DNA from: Oceanospirillaceae bacterium
GTDB taxonomy: Bacteria; Pseudomonadota; Gammaproteobacteria; Pseudomonadales; Balneatricaceae
Assembly: GCA_013215445.1 (NCBI GenBank)
Contig: JABSRA010000022.1
Coordinates: forward strand, 1 to 58,051
Direction of reading: 5' to 3'
DNA: 58,051 nt
Under the pieces are notes generated by a model that had not been told where the DNA came from, ran no database searches, and saw only the letters and a list, made by a program, of their open reading frames with translations. The translations under genes were made by a program, and so were the position numbers. Below, one piece after another: positions 8,905 through 17,357 of the stretch; positions within the stretch are counted from its first letter, which is position 1, and each line of letters begins with the position of its first letter.

Positions 8905-10689
8905 ATGACGATAGTCAGCAGCATTCGATGCTTATATCTTTGTTCAATTCGAGTCTCGATCAATGCGTTGTTAGCAGCAGTGGCCTTGGCTGCCATTTTC
9001 TCTGGGCAAGCAGTAGCCGCCCAACCTCAAAGTAACATTAGTTGTTCAATCACATCGACTTTTTCAATCGCGCCCAAGCAACTGTCTCAGACCTGCTTAT
9101 ATACGGATACCAGCTTGCAACAAATATCGGCACAGTTAAAAAAATTTACACCTAACTATCAATTATGGAGTGATGGCGCTAACAAATCGCGCTGGATATA
9201 TCTACCGCCAAAGACACAAATTAATACCTCGAACCCAGATCGATGGATATTTCCGCTCGGTACCCAAATTTTTAAAGAGTTTCGCCAACTGACCCACGAT
9301 AGCCACAGAGAAATAAAAGTAGAAACGAGACATTTACAAAAAGTGCGGGCAGGTAATGGTATCGATTCTTGGATAATGAGCACATACCTCTGGAACACAC
9401 TGCAAACAGACGCCTCTTTAAGTGAGGCGCAGCCTAATGTCTTGAATACCGACCATGATATCCCCTCTCAACAAGACTGTATTGACTGCCACAAAGGTAA
9501 TAAAGATATTGTCTTAGGCTTTGATGCTATCCAGTTGAGCGATAAACAAGCCAGACTGGCCTTTGGTCATGGCCCCAAACGTCAGGCCAACGAATGGACA
9601 ATCAACAGTTTATCAGCAGAGCAACGCTTAACCCATGCAATAAAAATGCCTGAATTACCGGGCACGCCCATAGAGCAACAAGCGTTGGGTTATTTACATG
9701 CCAATTGTGGTAATTGTCATAACGAACTTGGCCACGCGGCAGACCAAGAAGCCGAACATTTGAAATTTCGCCATGAATTAGCCTTTGACACATTGGCTAA
9801 GACCGATGTCTACAAGAGTGCTGTTAATCAAAAAACTCGCAACTTTACCGCGGTACCCTATATTGTATTAGGCGCAGAGCGAGATGAACTAGCACTTTAT
9901 CAAAGTGCTTTATACTTGAGAATGAATAGCACCGATGAAGAGTATCGGATGCCGATGCTGGCAAGCAAAAAAATTGATTACCAAGCCATCTCATTAATTC
10001 ATCGATGGTTACTGACGCTCCCAACACCCGAGGATATTATCTTTCAGAAAACTCAAGTAACCCTTCCCCCCTCAACCACTGTCAAAGAGCCGACGATGCT
10101 AAAGCCTTTAACCGGGCCGGGTTTACAAGTGGAAGTTCAATTTTATAACAGCCAGCCAATGCCACCCGTATTAGCGATCTATTGGCCAGAAGACAGTAGT
10201 TTAAACACCGCACCGATAATGGACCACCAAGATGGTTTTTTTAGCGAAAAGCTTATTTTAGGTAACCAGGGCAGCCAAATGATATTACGAAATTCCGATG
10301 AGGTGGGCCATACTATCTATGTTAAGGATAAAAAACAAAATGTCCGTTGGCAGTTAAACTATATGTCTCCCAATTCTAGTTTCGAACAAACCTTATATTG
10401 GGATAATAATATCTTTGTCGAAATGAAATGTCGTTTACATTTATATATGAGTGCATGGGTTGGCTCTATCAGCAGTAAATACTACAAAATAGTAAAGTTT
10501 GCAGCAGGACAACAGGTTCAAAGATTTGCAATGTCCTCTTACCCCGAAAGTTTTAAAAACATATCAATTTGGCTGCCGCAGGTTGGTTTAATAGAAACAA
10601 CTATTGATATCGGAGAAACTAAGTCAATCGAGTTAAAGATAGCCAATAAAATTGTCGGGGTAATAAAGCTCAATAGAGCCATGCAATAA
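8905..10689 (+). CDS. Periplasmic diheme cytochrome c with C-terminal cupredoxin-like domain
   Basis: About 594 residues from the ATG at 8905, which gives a clean signal peptide (ALLAAVALAAIFSGQAVAA). An upstream TTG would only add a non-secretory prefix. The N-terminal half carries the block NYQLWSDGANKSRWIYLP, typical of the SO2930/HNE_0200-type diheme family, and two haem c sites: CIDCH at 192-196 and CGNCH at 268-272. The C-terminal part (about 410-594) resembles a cupredoxin. His469 in VGHTIYV is followed after 40 residues by Cys509-x2-His512-x2-Met515 (CRLHLYM), the same ligand spacing as amicyanin. This suggests an electron-transfer fusion in which haem and type 1 copper centres share one chain (inference). 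Its donor or substrate is unknown. No strong ribosome site is visible. Confidence 0.82.
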   Translation: MTIVSSIRCLYLCSIRVSINALLAAVALAAIFSGQAVAAQPQSNISCSITSTFSIAPKQLSQTCLYTDTSLQQISAQLKKFTPNYQLWSDGANKSRWIYLPPKTQINTSNPDRWIFPLGTQIFKEFRQLTHDSHREIKVETRHLQKVRAGNGIDSWIMSTYLWNTLQTDASLSEAQPNVLNTDHDIPSQQDCIDCHKGNKDIVLGFDAIQLSDKQARLAFGHGPKRQANEWTINSLSAEQRLTHAIKMPELPGTPIEQQALGYLHANCGNCHNELGHAADQEAEHLKFRHELAFDTLAKTDVYKSAVNQKTRNFTAVPYIVLGAERDELALYQSALYLRMNSTDEEYRMPMLASKKIDYQAISLIHRWLLTLPTPEDIIFQKTQVTLPPSTTVKEPTMLKPLTGPGLQVEVQFYNSQPMPPVLAIYWPEDSSLNTAPIMDHQDGFFSEKLILGNQGSQMILRNSDEVGHTIYVKDKKQNVRWQLNYMSPNSSFEQTLYWDNNIFVEMKCRLHLYMSAWVGSISSKYYKIVKFAAGQQVQRFAMSSYPESFKNISIWLPQVGLIETTIDIGETKSIELKIANKIVGVIKLNRAMQ

Positions 10690-11108
10690 CCCCTCAATTA
10701 TATTGGAGCTTTGCTCTACTAATGTGGCCTATGTTCTCTAAATCTAGCAAAATTTTCATATCACTGGGGACGAGGTATAATCAAACAGACAGCCTGAGCA
10801 TAATCAGCTAATCGATCGTTGCTTGAGGACAATAGGTGATACGCTTTATTAAGTAGTACTCTGATAGAATGGGCCTGTGTCCCCACCTTGACACTTTTAA
10901 CTGTTTAGCTCGAGACATTCAAATAAATCGTTATATTTCTCTCACTTAGTAAATTCACTACAACATTGTTAGCTTGTGGCCTAAACGATAGTTACCCTTT
11001 ACATAGCGCAAACGTGCTAAATTCAAGTGACTAAAGTACCTAGAATAATATTGAGCAAACCCCGATAAAAAACTCAGACAACAAAAATATAATAAAAGGA
11101 ACTATTCT
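10690..11108. other. Intergenic region upstream of EAL-HDOD copy 2
   Basis: No supported gene in 419 bp. A CCCGATAA octamer at 11061-11068 resembles the -10 element of flagellar sigma-28 promoters, but no good TAAA -35 element lies 15 bp upstream. AAAGGA at 11095-11100 is the ribosome site for the GTG at 11109. Confidence 0.35.
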
Positions 11109-12338
11109 GTGCAGGCACCGCTAACCATTAAAAAACAGACATTGATGGCACGTCAGCCAATATTTAATGCCAACATAGAAACTGTCGCCTATGAATTACT
11201 TTATCGCGCCGACAACCAGCTCAATGCTGCTATTTTTGATTTTTCTGGTTCACTTGCCACTATCAATGTACTGTTAAATTCTTTTACCTCTATTTATCAA
11301 AAGGATCAATTAAAGCGAGTACCCGCCTTTATCAATCTTACCTATGATCTTATCGTTAATGGTACCTTGCCCAACCTACCCACCAATCAAATTGTATTGG
11401 AAATACTCGAGGACATAGAAGTCACAGAAGAGCTGATTCGCAGTGTTAAGTCTTTAAAAAAGAAAGGCTATACTATTGCCCTCGATGATTTCCTTTATGA
11501 TGACAAGTTTATTCCACTGTTAAAGCTGGCCCACATTATTAAAGTGGATGTGCTCAATATGAGTTTCGAACAAGTCAGCGCACAAGTTGCTAAAATTAAA
11601 GAATACAACGTAATCCTGCTTGCCGAAAAAGTTGAAACTCAGCAGATGTTCAAACACTGTAAGCAACAAGGCTTTACCTTGTTTCAAGGCTACTTTTTAG
11701 CTGAGCCAGAGATAATTGAGGGTCAGAAAATGGATGCCTGCCAAATCAAGACTCTGGCTATTATTCAAGCGCTGCAAAACCCTAAGGCAATTGCCAGTGA
11801 CATCGAACAGCTTATTCTACAAGACCCGGCGTTTGCCTTTAAATTGTTGCGCATCGTCAACTCTAGCGCTCACAATTTAGTCCGAGAAATAAATTCGATT
11901 GTTGAGGCGATCAACATATTAGGTATACCAGAGGTGAAAAAATGGGCAATTATTATTGCCATGACAGCAAACCAAGAAAAACCCGAAGAATTAGTCAGAG
12001 ATCTACTGATTAGAGGACAGATGTGTGAAAAGGTCGCCCTGGCCAGCGGCCTTAAAGACCCCAGTGGATATATGATCGCCGGTCTGCTATCGGGCGCTAA
12101 TGCACTGCTTGATATCGAGACGACTGAACTACTATCGCAAATCCCCCTGACCGGTGAAATAAAAACGGCCATCACTGAAGCAAGCGGCCAAATGGGGGAA
12201 ATATTACACAACACCATTAATTATTGCAGGGGCAACTGGACGGATATGTCCATTGATTTCGATACGGATATTTATGCTAGCGCCTACCGGGAGAGCCTTC
12301 GCTGGGTGAGCGACTCGATGCACACTATTGATGGCTAA
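11109..12338 (+). CDS. EAL-HDOD signalling protein (YuxH-like), copy 2
   Basis: 409 residues, aligned without gaps to the protein encoded at 4473-5702; by eye about four fifths of positions are identical. The EAL-type region keeps YELLYR, ALDDFLYDD, KVDVL, AEKVET and FQGYFLAEP; the HDOD half keeps DPAFAFKLLRIVNSSAHN and NILGIPEVKKWA. The start is GTG, equivalent to the ATG of copy 1, with AAAGGA eight bases upstream. Differences concentrate at the extreme N-terminus, the middle helices and the C-terminus, which suggests two maintained proteins rather than a fresh duplicate. The function is likely c-di-GMP-related regulation or output linked to the neighbouring sensor genes; catalytic activity is uncertain. 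Confidence 0.9.
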   Translation: MQAPLTIKKQTLMARQPIFNANIETVAYELLYRADNQLNAAIFDFSGSLATINVLLNSFTSIYQKDQLKRVPAFINLTYDLIVNGTLPNLPTNQIVLEILEDIEVTEELIRSVKSLKKKGYTIALDDFLYDDKFIPLLKLAHIIKVDVLNMSFEQVSAQVAKIKEYNVILLAEKVETQQMFKHCKQQGFTLFQGYFLAEPEIIEGQKMDACQIKTLAIIQALQNPKAIASDIEQLILQDPAFAFKLLRIVNSSAHNLVREINSIVEAINILGIPEVKKWAIIIAMTANQEKPEELVRDLLIRGQMCEKVALASGLKDPSGYMIAGLLSGANALLDIETTELLSQIPLTGEIKTAITEASGQMGEILHNTINYCRGNWTDMSIDFDTDIYASAYRESLRWVSDSMHTIDG

Positions 12339-12495
12339 CATGGGTAGAGAGCACAGTGCTACTTCCCTAAACATCGTTGCAGCTGAATTGATTATTGTTT
12401 AGAAGGTCTATTGCTTAAAGCCTCTGCTTATGGCAGCTGATAAAACTCAACAGATCGAATGCTTTACCTCCTCTGATACAGGGCGAAGATAAACC

Positions 12496-13117
12496 TTAGC
12501 GGCCTTTATAAAGCCCCTGACGTTTTTGCATAAAGGCAGTCACTCACCCTTTTAAAGTCTTCACTGACACCCAATCGTGCCATGGTTATACGCTCTTCTG
12601 CAAGCTGCAGATGCAGTGATTTATCAAAGCAGCTATTGATAATGCCAGCGGTGGCTTTGTTGCAAGCTTTTGAGCGAGCATATAGCGTCTGCCTGCAGAG
12701 TTTCTGCGCTAGTCAACTGCCACATAAGACCCCATTCTTGAGCTTGCCTCGCACTTAATGTAGAACCAAGCATGGCCAGTGCCAAGGATGCACCCGCACC
12801 GGCGGCCACCTCATTAAGGCACAGATTACTGGTTTATCTAAGCCGCTTATTATACGAATTAACCAAGGGTAATGACGCTCTAATGAATCACCTAAATCGG
12901 CGGGGCCACTCGCTGCATTTAAGGAATTATCACTCAAGTCTTGTCCGGCACAAAAACCGCACCCGGGCCCAGTAATAATGATGCAACGCACACTAGTTTC
13001 TGCAGCGGCCTGTTTTAATGTTTGGGCTAGCTGTTACAGCTATTTAATTTATCAGGCCGATTTAAGGGTAATAGAAGCGACTGAATCTTTATTCTCAAAC
13101 ACGATACATTGGTACAT
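12496..13117 (-). pseudogene. Decayed paaG-like enoyl-CoA hydratase/isomerase
   Basis: Remnant of a phenylacetate-pathway PaaG-type isomerase. From an ATG at 13117 the frame reads FENKDSVASITL, then an extra A in an AAA run breaks the expected NRPDKLNS. The next piece reads RCIIITGPGCGFCAGQDL, with PDLGDSLERHY-like and KPVICA segments. A further shift follows, then AAGAGASLALA joins directly to MLGSTLSARQAQEWGL, missing roughly 45-50 residues that normally lie between. The end AFMQKRQGLYKGR with its stop at 12496 is in yet another frame. It has at least three lesions plus an internal deletion and is certainly non-functional. Confidence 0.85.
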
Positions 13118-13338
13118 TTTATTACCTATGTCTAGTAAAAATATTGATGTTATTGATTAAAAATAGACGGCTACACCCATCCTCTTTAACCACTGAACAC
13201 GGCCTCTGCCAAGGGATCAGCTTATGGTTAGTTACCGGCACGCATTATTATGCAGCAAAACACTTTGCTAATAGATTAATAAAGTGTAATTTATGCAGCA
13301 ATAGACTCCCCATCAAAGCTACAAATTTGGATGATTCG

Positions 13339-13830
13339 ATGAGCGATAATAAAGCCTATATACCCGATACAGTTTGGACTTGGAAATCAAAAAATAGCGG
13401 ACAATTTGCCAACATTAATAACCCCACAGCGGGCGCCACACATCAGCAAGTATTACCTGCAATTACACTCTCTTGCGACAGCCAATGGCATAAAAGTGAC
13501 TATTATGCTTGAAGAGCTGCTGGAACAGGGCTTCCAAGAGGCAGAATACGATGCCTATTTAATCGATATCGGTGAGGGAGATCAATTTAGCTCAGGTTTT
13601 GTTGAACCCAATCCCAACTCTAAGATACCTGCTTTATTAGACACCAGTACCACACCTGCTACCCGCGTATTTGAGTCGAGGTCAATTTTATTCTATCTGG
13701 CAGAAAAATTTAACACACTACTGCCCATCTCTCCAATAGAGAGGACAGAGTGTATGTCATGGCTTTTTTGGCAGATGGCTAGCGCGTCCTATTTAGGGGG
13801 TGGATTCGGTCATTTTTATAGTTATCATTA
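13339..13830 (+). pseudogene. yghU-like glutathione S-transferase, N-terminal half (broken)
   Basis: Resident YghU-type (nu-class) GST fragment. It begins ATG at 13339 and reads VWTWKSKNSGQFANINNP. A small deletion near 13455-13465 shifts the frame where VLPxGKHxLQL should be. The second frame continues LQLHSLATANGIKVTIMLEE and FSSGFVEPNPNSKIPALLD up to YLGGGFGHFYSY at about 13828, then similarity stops abruptly. The missing C-terminal half resumes at about 15222, beyond an insertion of roughly 1.4 kb. Non-functional. Confidence 0.88.
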
Positions 13831-14000
13831 TACCCACCTAAACATTGGCAATCATACAACTCATCAATAGTATAAAAATTTTTAATTTCAACAACTTGAA
13901 AAAAATTCAAGATTTAAATCAAATGAAAAGAGTGTCATTTGATTTGAAAAAAAGTTAGAACACACTCCACAATAATTCCATCACACCACAAGGAAATACA

Positions 14001-14858
14001 ATGAGCGACAAATATATACCACCTAAAATTTGGCTTAATGACGCAGACGGTGAGAACGAATGGGCTAAGATTAATAGTGATAAATCCGGCGCTAGATATG
14101 AAAAAGAATTACCAGTAGGAAAGCATTCATTGCAACTCTACTCACTTGGAACACCAAACGGCCAGAAAGTAACTATCATGCTCGAAGAATTATTAGCGCT
14201 TGGTATTAAAGAAGCTGAATATGATGCTTATCTCATTAACATAGGTGAAGCTGAACAATTCTCCTCTGGCTTCGTTGGTGTTAATCCAAACTCAAAAATT
14301 CCTGCTTTAATTGATAAATCAGGTGACACTGACATAAACGTATTTGAATCAGCCTCTATCCTTGTTCATTTAGCTGAAAAGTTCGGGCACTTCTTACCAT
14401 CAAATGGTGCAGAACGAATTCAAGTGTTTAACTGGCTCTTTTGGGCACAAGGTTCAGCTCCATACTTGGGTGGCGGGTTTGGTCATTTCTATGCTTATGC
14501 AGATGAAAAGCAAGAATACCCTATTAACCGTTTTGCGATGGAAACTAAACGTCAGTTAGATGTGTTAGATAAGCAACTAGCTGGAAACACCTATATTACA
14601 GGTGATGAATATAGCATTGCTGATATGGCTATATGGCCTTGGTATGGTAATTTAGTGTTGGGTAGATCATATGATGCTGGTGAGTTTTTACAGGTTCATC
14701 AATATGAAAATGTTGTACGTTGGGCAAAACAGATTGAAGCTCGTGAAGCTGTACAACGTGGCATAATCGTAAATAAATCTTGGGGTGAGGAATGGGAACA
14801 ACTACCAGAGCGTCATTCTGCAAGTGATATTGATAATGTTCTGAAACTGCGTCCATAG
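14001..14858 (+). CDS. yghU: YghU-like nu-class glutathione S-transferase (intact)
   Basis: 285 residues, full length for the family (E. coli YghU is about 288). A thioredoxin-fold N-domain carries the glutathione-site region YSLGTPNGQKVTIMLEELL and NPNSKIPALID, then FESASILVHLAEKF. The helical C-domain contains GGGFGHFYAYA, GDEYSIADMAIWPWYGN and the C-terminal ERHSASD. YghU-type enzymes have glutathione-dependent disulfide-bond reductase activity and bind two GSH. AAGGAA precedes the ATG. It lies inside the remains of another yghU gene and is more A/T-rich than its surroundings, so it was probably acquired by transfer and landed at or recombined into the resident homologue. Confidence 0.93.
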   Translation: MSDKYIPPKIWLNDADGENEWAKINSDKSGARYEKELPVGKHSLQLYSLGTPNGQKVTIMLEELLALGIKEAEYDAYLINIGEAEQFSSGFVGVNPNSKIPALIDKSGDTDINVFESASILVHLAEKFGHFLPSNGAERIQVFNWLFWAQGSAPYLGGGFGHFYAYADEKQEYPINRFAMETKRQLDVLDKQLAGNTYITGDEYSIADMAIWPWYGNLVLGRSYDAGEFLQVHQYENVVRWAKQIEAREAVQRGIIVNKSWGEEWEQLPERHSASDIDNVLKLRP

Positions 14859-14875
14859 CTTGAATATTCGATAAA

Positions 14876-14895
14876 GCGCACCAGTAAAGGTGCGC
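14876..14895 (+). terminator. Hairpin after the intact yghU
   Basis: Perfect 7-bp GC-rich stem GCGCACC / GGTGCGC with loop AGTAAA, 17 bp past the stop, followed by ATTATATT. Reasonable as a terminator although the T-run is imperfect. Confidence 0.6.
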
Positions 14896-14967
14896 ATTAT
14901 ATTGACAGCCTCTAAAGTTACATATGACCTTCACAAATTGTCACTCAAACGTAATCATCGTCTGTGG

Positions 14968-15204
14968 CTAAGTAACTGGATAAATTCTCTTCAAATCCTC
15001 TGACAAAGTTGAGGTCAGCTTTCCATCAGAAACCCCTGCATTAATCAGTTTATCGTGCGTCTCTGCTACTGCATCTATCCCCTCATCTAAATCTTGATAG
15101 TTATAGTTCTTCCATACAGCATCTGGGTAAGCCTTTAAAATACATTCAAAGTAAGGTATATCGATGTCATTGATTGAGTGACCGATTACAACGATATTTG
15201 TCAC
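14968..15204 (-). pseudogene. C-terminal fragment of an AbiH-like phage-defence protein
   Basis: The 78-residue frame reads TNIVVIGHSINDIDIPYFE, the hallmark of the C-terminal part of AbiH abortive-infection proteins (GHSxxxxDxPYF), followed by VWKNYNYQDLDE and a short tail. AbiH proteins are usually several hundred residues, so only the last part remains. The upstream coding sequence is lost at the junction with the resident yghU fragment near 15222. The GTG at 15204 is just the first start codon in the stub. Remnant, not a working defence gene. Confidence 0.65.
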
Positions 15205-15221
15205 ATCCCCATTTCCCAGTA

Positions 15222-15519
15222 TTTGAGATTTATGATGTTCTCGTTAAAAATTTGGCTGAGCGAGATTATATGTGTGGCGATCACTACAGCATCGCCGACA
15301 TTGCCATTTACCCTTGGTACGGCTCTTTGGTCATTGGTCATTGGTGAACAATATAACGCACCAACTTTTTTAGATGTTAAAAGCTACCGCAACATTGTCC
15401 GCTGGGCCGAGAAATTCCAGCAGCGACCCGCCGTAATAAGAAGCTCTCGGGTTAATAAAGTCTGGGGAGATAAAGAGTTACAAATGCGCGAACGCCACAG
15501 CTGCGAAGATTTCCTCTAA
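15222..15519 (+). pseudogene. yghU-like glutathione S-transferase, C-terminal half (broken)
   Basis: Continuation of the fragment at 13339-13830. From 15222 the frame reads FEIYDVLVKNLAERDYMCGD and YSIADIAIYPWYGSLVIG. A 7-bp tandem duplication of GGTCATT at 15329-15342 then shifts the frame. The next frame reads GEQYNAPTFLDVKSYRNIV and RERHSCEDFL to its stop at 15519. Roughly twenty codons between the two halves are missing, replaced by the inserted segment that holds the intact yghU and the abiH stub. Confidence 0.88.
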
Positions 15520-15530
15520 TAGCAACACAC

Positions 15531-16046
15531 TTATTCAGTATTGCTCTCAAGCCAGCCTAAAGCCACTAAATCTAGTGGCTTTTCGCTGACTAACACCCCA
15601 TTATTGTCCGCATAAACGTATTCACCTGGATGAAAGGACACTCCGCCAAAGCACACTGGCACTTCGAGATCTCCCAAGCCGCGTTTCTGCGTTTTTAAAG
15701 GATGAGCCCCGAGCGCCTGCACCCCCAAATCAATGTTAGCCAGCGCATTGACGTCGCGCACACAACCGTAAATAATAAGGCCACTCCAGCCATTATCAGA
15801 GGCTTTTTGCGCTAACATATCGCCCAACATAGCGTGGCGCATTGAGCCTCCACCGTCGACCACTAATACTTTGCCCCTGCCATCAAGAGCTACTTGTTCA
15901 CGAATTTTTGAATTGTCTTCGAAAGCCTTTAGGGTCACTATCTTTCCATAAAAGGTCTTGCGTCCACCAAAATTCAGCAGTGATGGCGCAAGCACTTTGA
16001 CACTACCTGCGTGTTGGTCACATATTTCGGGTAATAAATCTAACAT
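15531..16046 (-). CDS. RraA-family protein (HMG aldolase / putative RNase E inhibitor-like)
   Basis: 171 residues. The family is two-sided: many members are class II 4-hydroxy-4-methyl-2-oxoglutarate/oxaloacetate aldolases, whereas E. coli RraA binds and inhibits RNase E. The protein has the conserved [15 protein letters not shown] start, [36 protein letters not shown] and [16 protein letters not shown]. The GDMLA and CVRD segments supply the substrate- and metal-binding residues of aldolases. It is transcribed alone, toward the yghU remnant. I cannot separate aldolase from RNase E-regulator function by sequence alone. rne itself lies about 6 kb away. Confidence 0.88.
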   Translation of the reverse strand: MLDLLPEICDQHAGSVKVLAPSLLNFGGRKTFYGKIVTLKAFEDNSKIREQVALDGRGKVLVVDGGGSMRHAMLGDMLAQKASDNGWSGLIIYGCVRDVNALANIDLGVQALGAHPLKTQKRGLGDLEVPVCFGGVSFHPGEYVYADNNGVLVSEKPLDLVALGWLESNTE

Positions 16047-16232
16047 GGCACTTCCTACTCGCTACTATTTCACTCTAACATAACTAATTATTTCTAAAGC
16101 AGCCAACTATAATCCGCCGCTATCCGTAAAATTCAGATAAACACCGATCTTTATGGTTAATTCCTGCTATTGCAGAATGATTTATGCTAAAAGTAGTTTT
16201 TAATTATCTTCTTTATTCGAGACACTCACACC

Positions 16233-17306
16233 ATGAATAAAAGCTACCCTAGTGCTGGACAACATTTAGATATCACCCCAAAGATCGACTTTCGCAGTGA
16301 TACTGTCACTAAACCTAGCCGGGAAATGAGAGCCTATATGTGTGAGGCGGCTGTCGGTGACGATGTTTATGCAGAGGACCCGAGCGTCAATCAGCTACAA
16401 CTAAAAGTAGCCAACCTCCTGAATAAAGAAGCGAGTCTATTTGTCCCCTCTGGCACAATGAGTAATTTACTGGCTTTACTGGCTCATTGCCAACGCGGTG
16501 AAGAGGTGATTCTTGGAGATCAAAATCATATTTTCTCCCATGAGGCGGGTGGTGCTTCAGCCCTAGGTGGTATAGTCATGCAGAGCCTAACCACCCACAC
16601 CAAAGGTTATATCAAAGCAGAACAAATAGCCGCTGCGATTCGCCCAGATGATAGCCACTTTGCCCCCAGTAAATTAATCTGTCTGGAAAACACAGTATCG
16701 GGGTTTGTTCAAGATCAGGCAGAACTAGAAGCCATTGCTGCATTGGCTGCTACTAGAGGGCTGATAACTCACTTAGACGGCGCTAGAATTATGCATGCGG
16801 CGATTAAATCAGGTCTGTCACCCGCTGAGCTGACACGTCCTTTCGATTCTGTATCACTGTGTTTATCTAAGGGATTGGGTGCACCGGCAGGATCGGTACT
16901 CAGTGGCACCAAAGCATTTATTAAACGAGCTAGTCGGCTGCGAAAAATGTTGGGCGGTGGCATGCGTCAAGCGGGGATTATTGCAGCAGCGGGCATTTAC
17001 GCACTGGATAACAATGTCCAGCGGCTGCAACAAGATCATGATCTAGCCAGTTATTTTGCCGGTCAGTTGAGTAACATTGAACCAATTGAAATTGACCTAG
17101 CATCCGTTGAAACCAACATGTTATTTGTTACCTTTCCCCTGGCAGCAGGTAAAACGACTGAGCAATCGCTAGCGAAACACCTACTAAAATCGGCGATCTG
17201 CATCGGCGATAGTCAAGTGTGTCGAATAGTGCTGCACTTGGATATTAGTCGCGAGGATGTTGACTCCACTCTCTCAAAAATAAAAGAGTATTATCATACC
17301 GGTTGA
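16233..17306 (+). CDS. ltaE: Low-specificity L-threonine aldolase
   Basis: PLP enzyme that cleaves L-threonine or L-allo-threonine to glycine and acetaldehyde. The 357-residue chain opens with the family signature IDFRSDTVTKPS and AAVGDDVYAEDPSVN. The PLP lysine is Lys213 in SLCLSKGLGAPAGS. ITHLDGARI carries the PLP-pyridine Asp, and KMLGGGMRQAGIIAAAG follows. ATG at 16233 with GAGAC upstream. It stands alone and converges on cysB, with a shared hairpin between them. No nearby gene points to a specific pathway role beyond glycine/threonine interconversion. Confidence 0.93.
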   Translation: MNKSYPSAGQHLDITPKIDFRSDTVTKPSREMRAYMCEAAVGDDVYAEDPSVNQLQLKVANLLNKEASLFVPSGTMSNLLALLAHCQRGEEVILGDQNHIFSHEAGGASALGGIVMQSLTTHTKGYIKAEQIAAAIRPDDSHFAPSKLICLENTVSGFVQDQAELEAIAALAATRGLITHLDGARIMHAAIKSGLSPAELTRPFDSVSLCLSKGLGAPAGSVLSGTKAFIKRASRLRKMLGGGMRQAGIIAAAGIYALDNNVQRLQQDHDLASYFAGQLSNIEPIEIDLASVETNMLFVTFPLAAGKTTEQSLAKHLLKSAICIGDSQVCRIVLHLDISREDVDSTLSKIKEYYHTG

Positions 17307-17326
17307 ATTTAGTCCCGTTTTGAAAG

Positions 17327-17354
17327 TGCCGTATCAGCCATTGGCGATACGGCA
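17327..17354. terminator. Shared hairpin between ltaE and cysB
   Basis: Perfect 9-bp stem TGCCGTATC / GATACGGCA with a 10-nt loop in the 51-bp gap between convergent genes. No strong T-run on either side; a bidirectional terminator is the likeliest role. Confidence 0.6.
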
Positions 17355-17357
17355 AGA

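Noticed and set aside
11061..11068. Sigma-28 promoter before EAL-HDOD copy 2
   Set aside because: The CCCGATAA -10 is plausible but no TAAA -35 lies at 15 bp; kept only as a remark.
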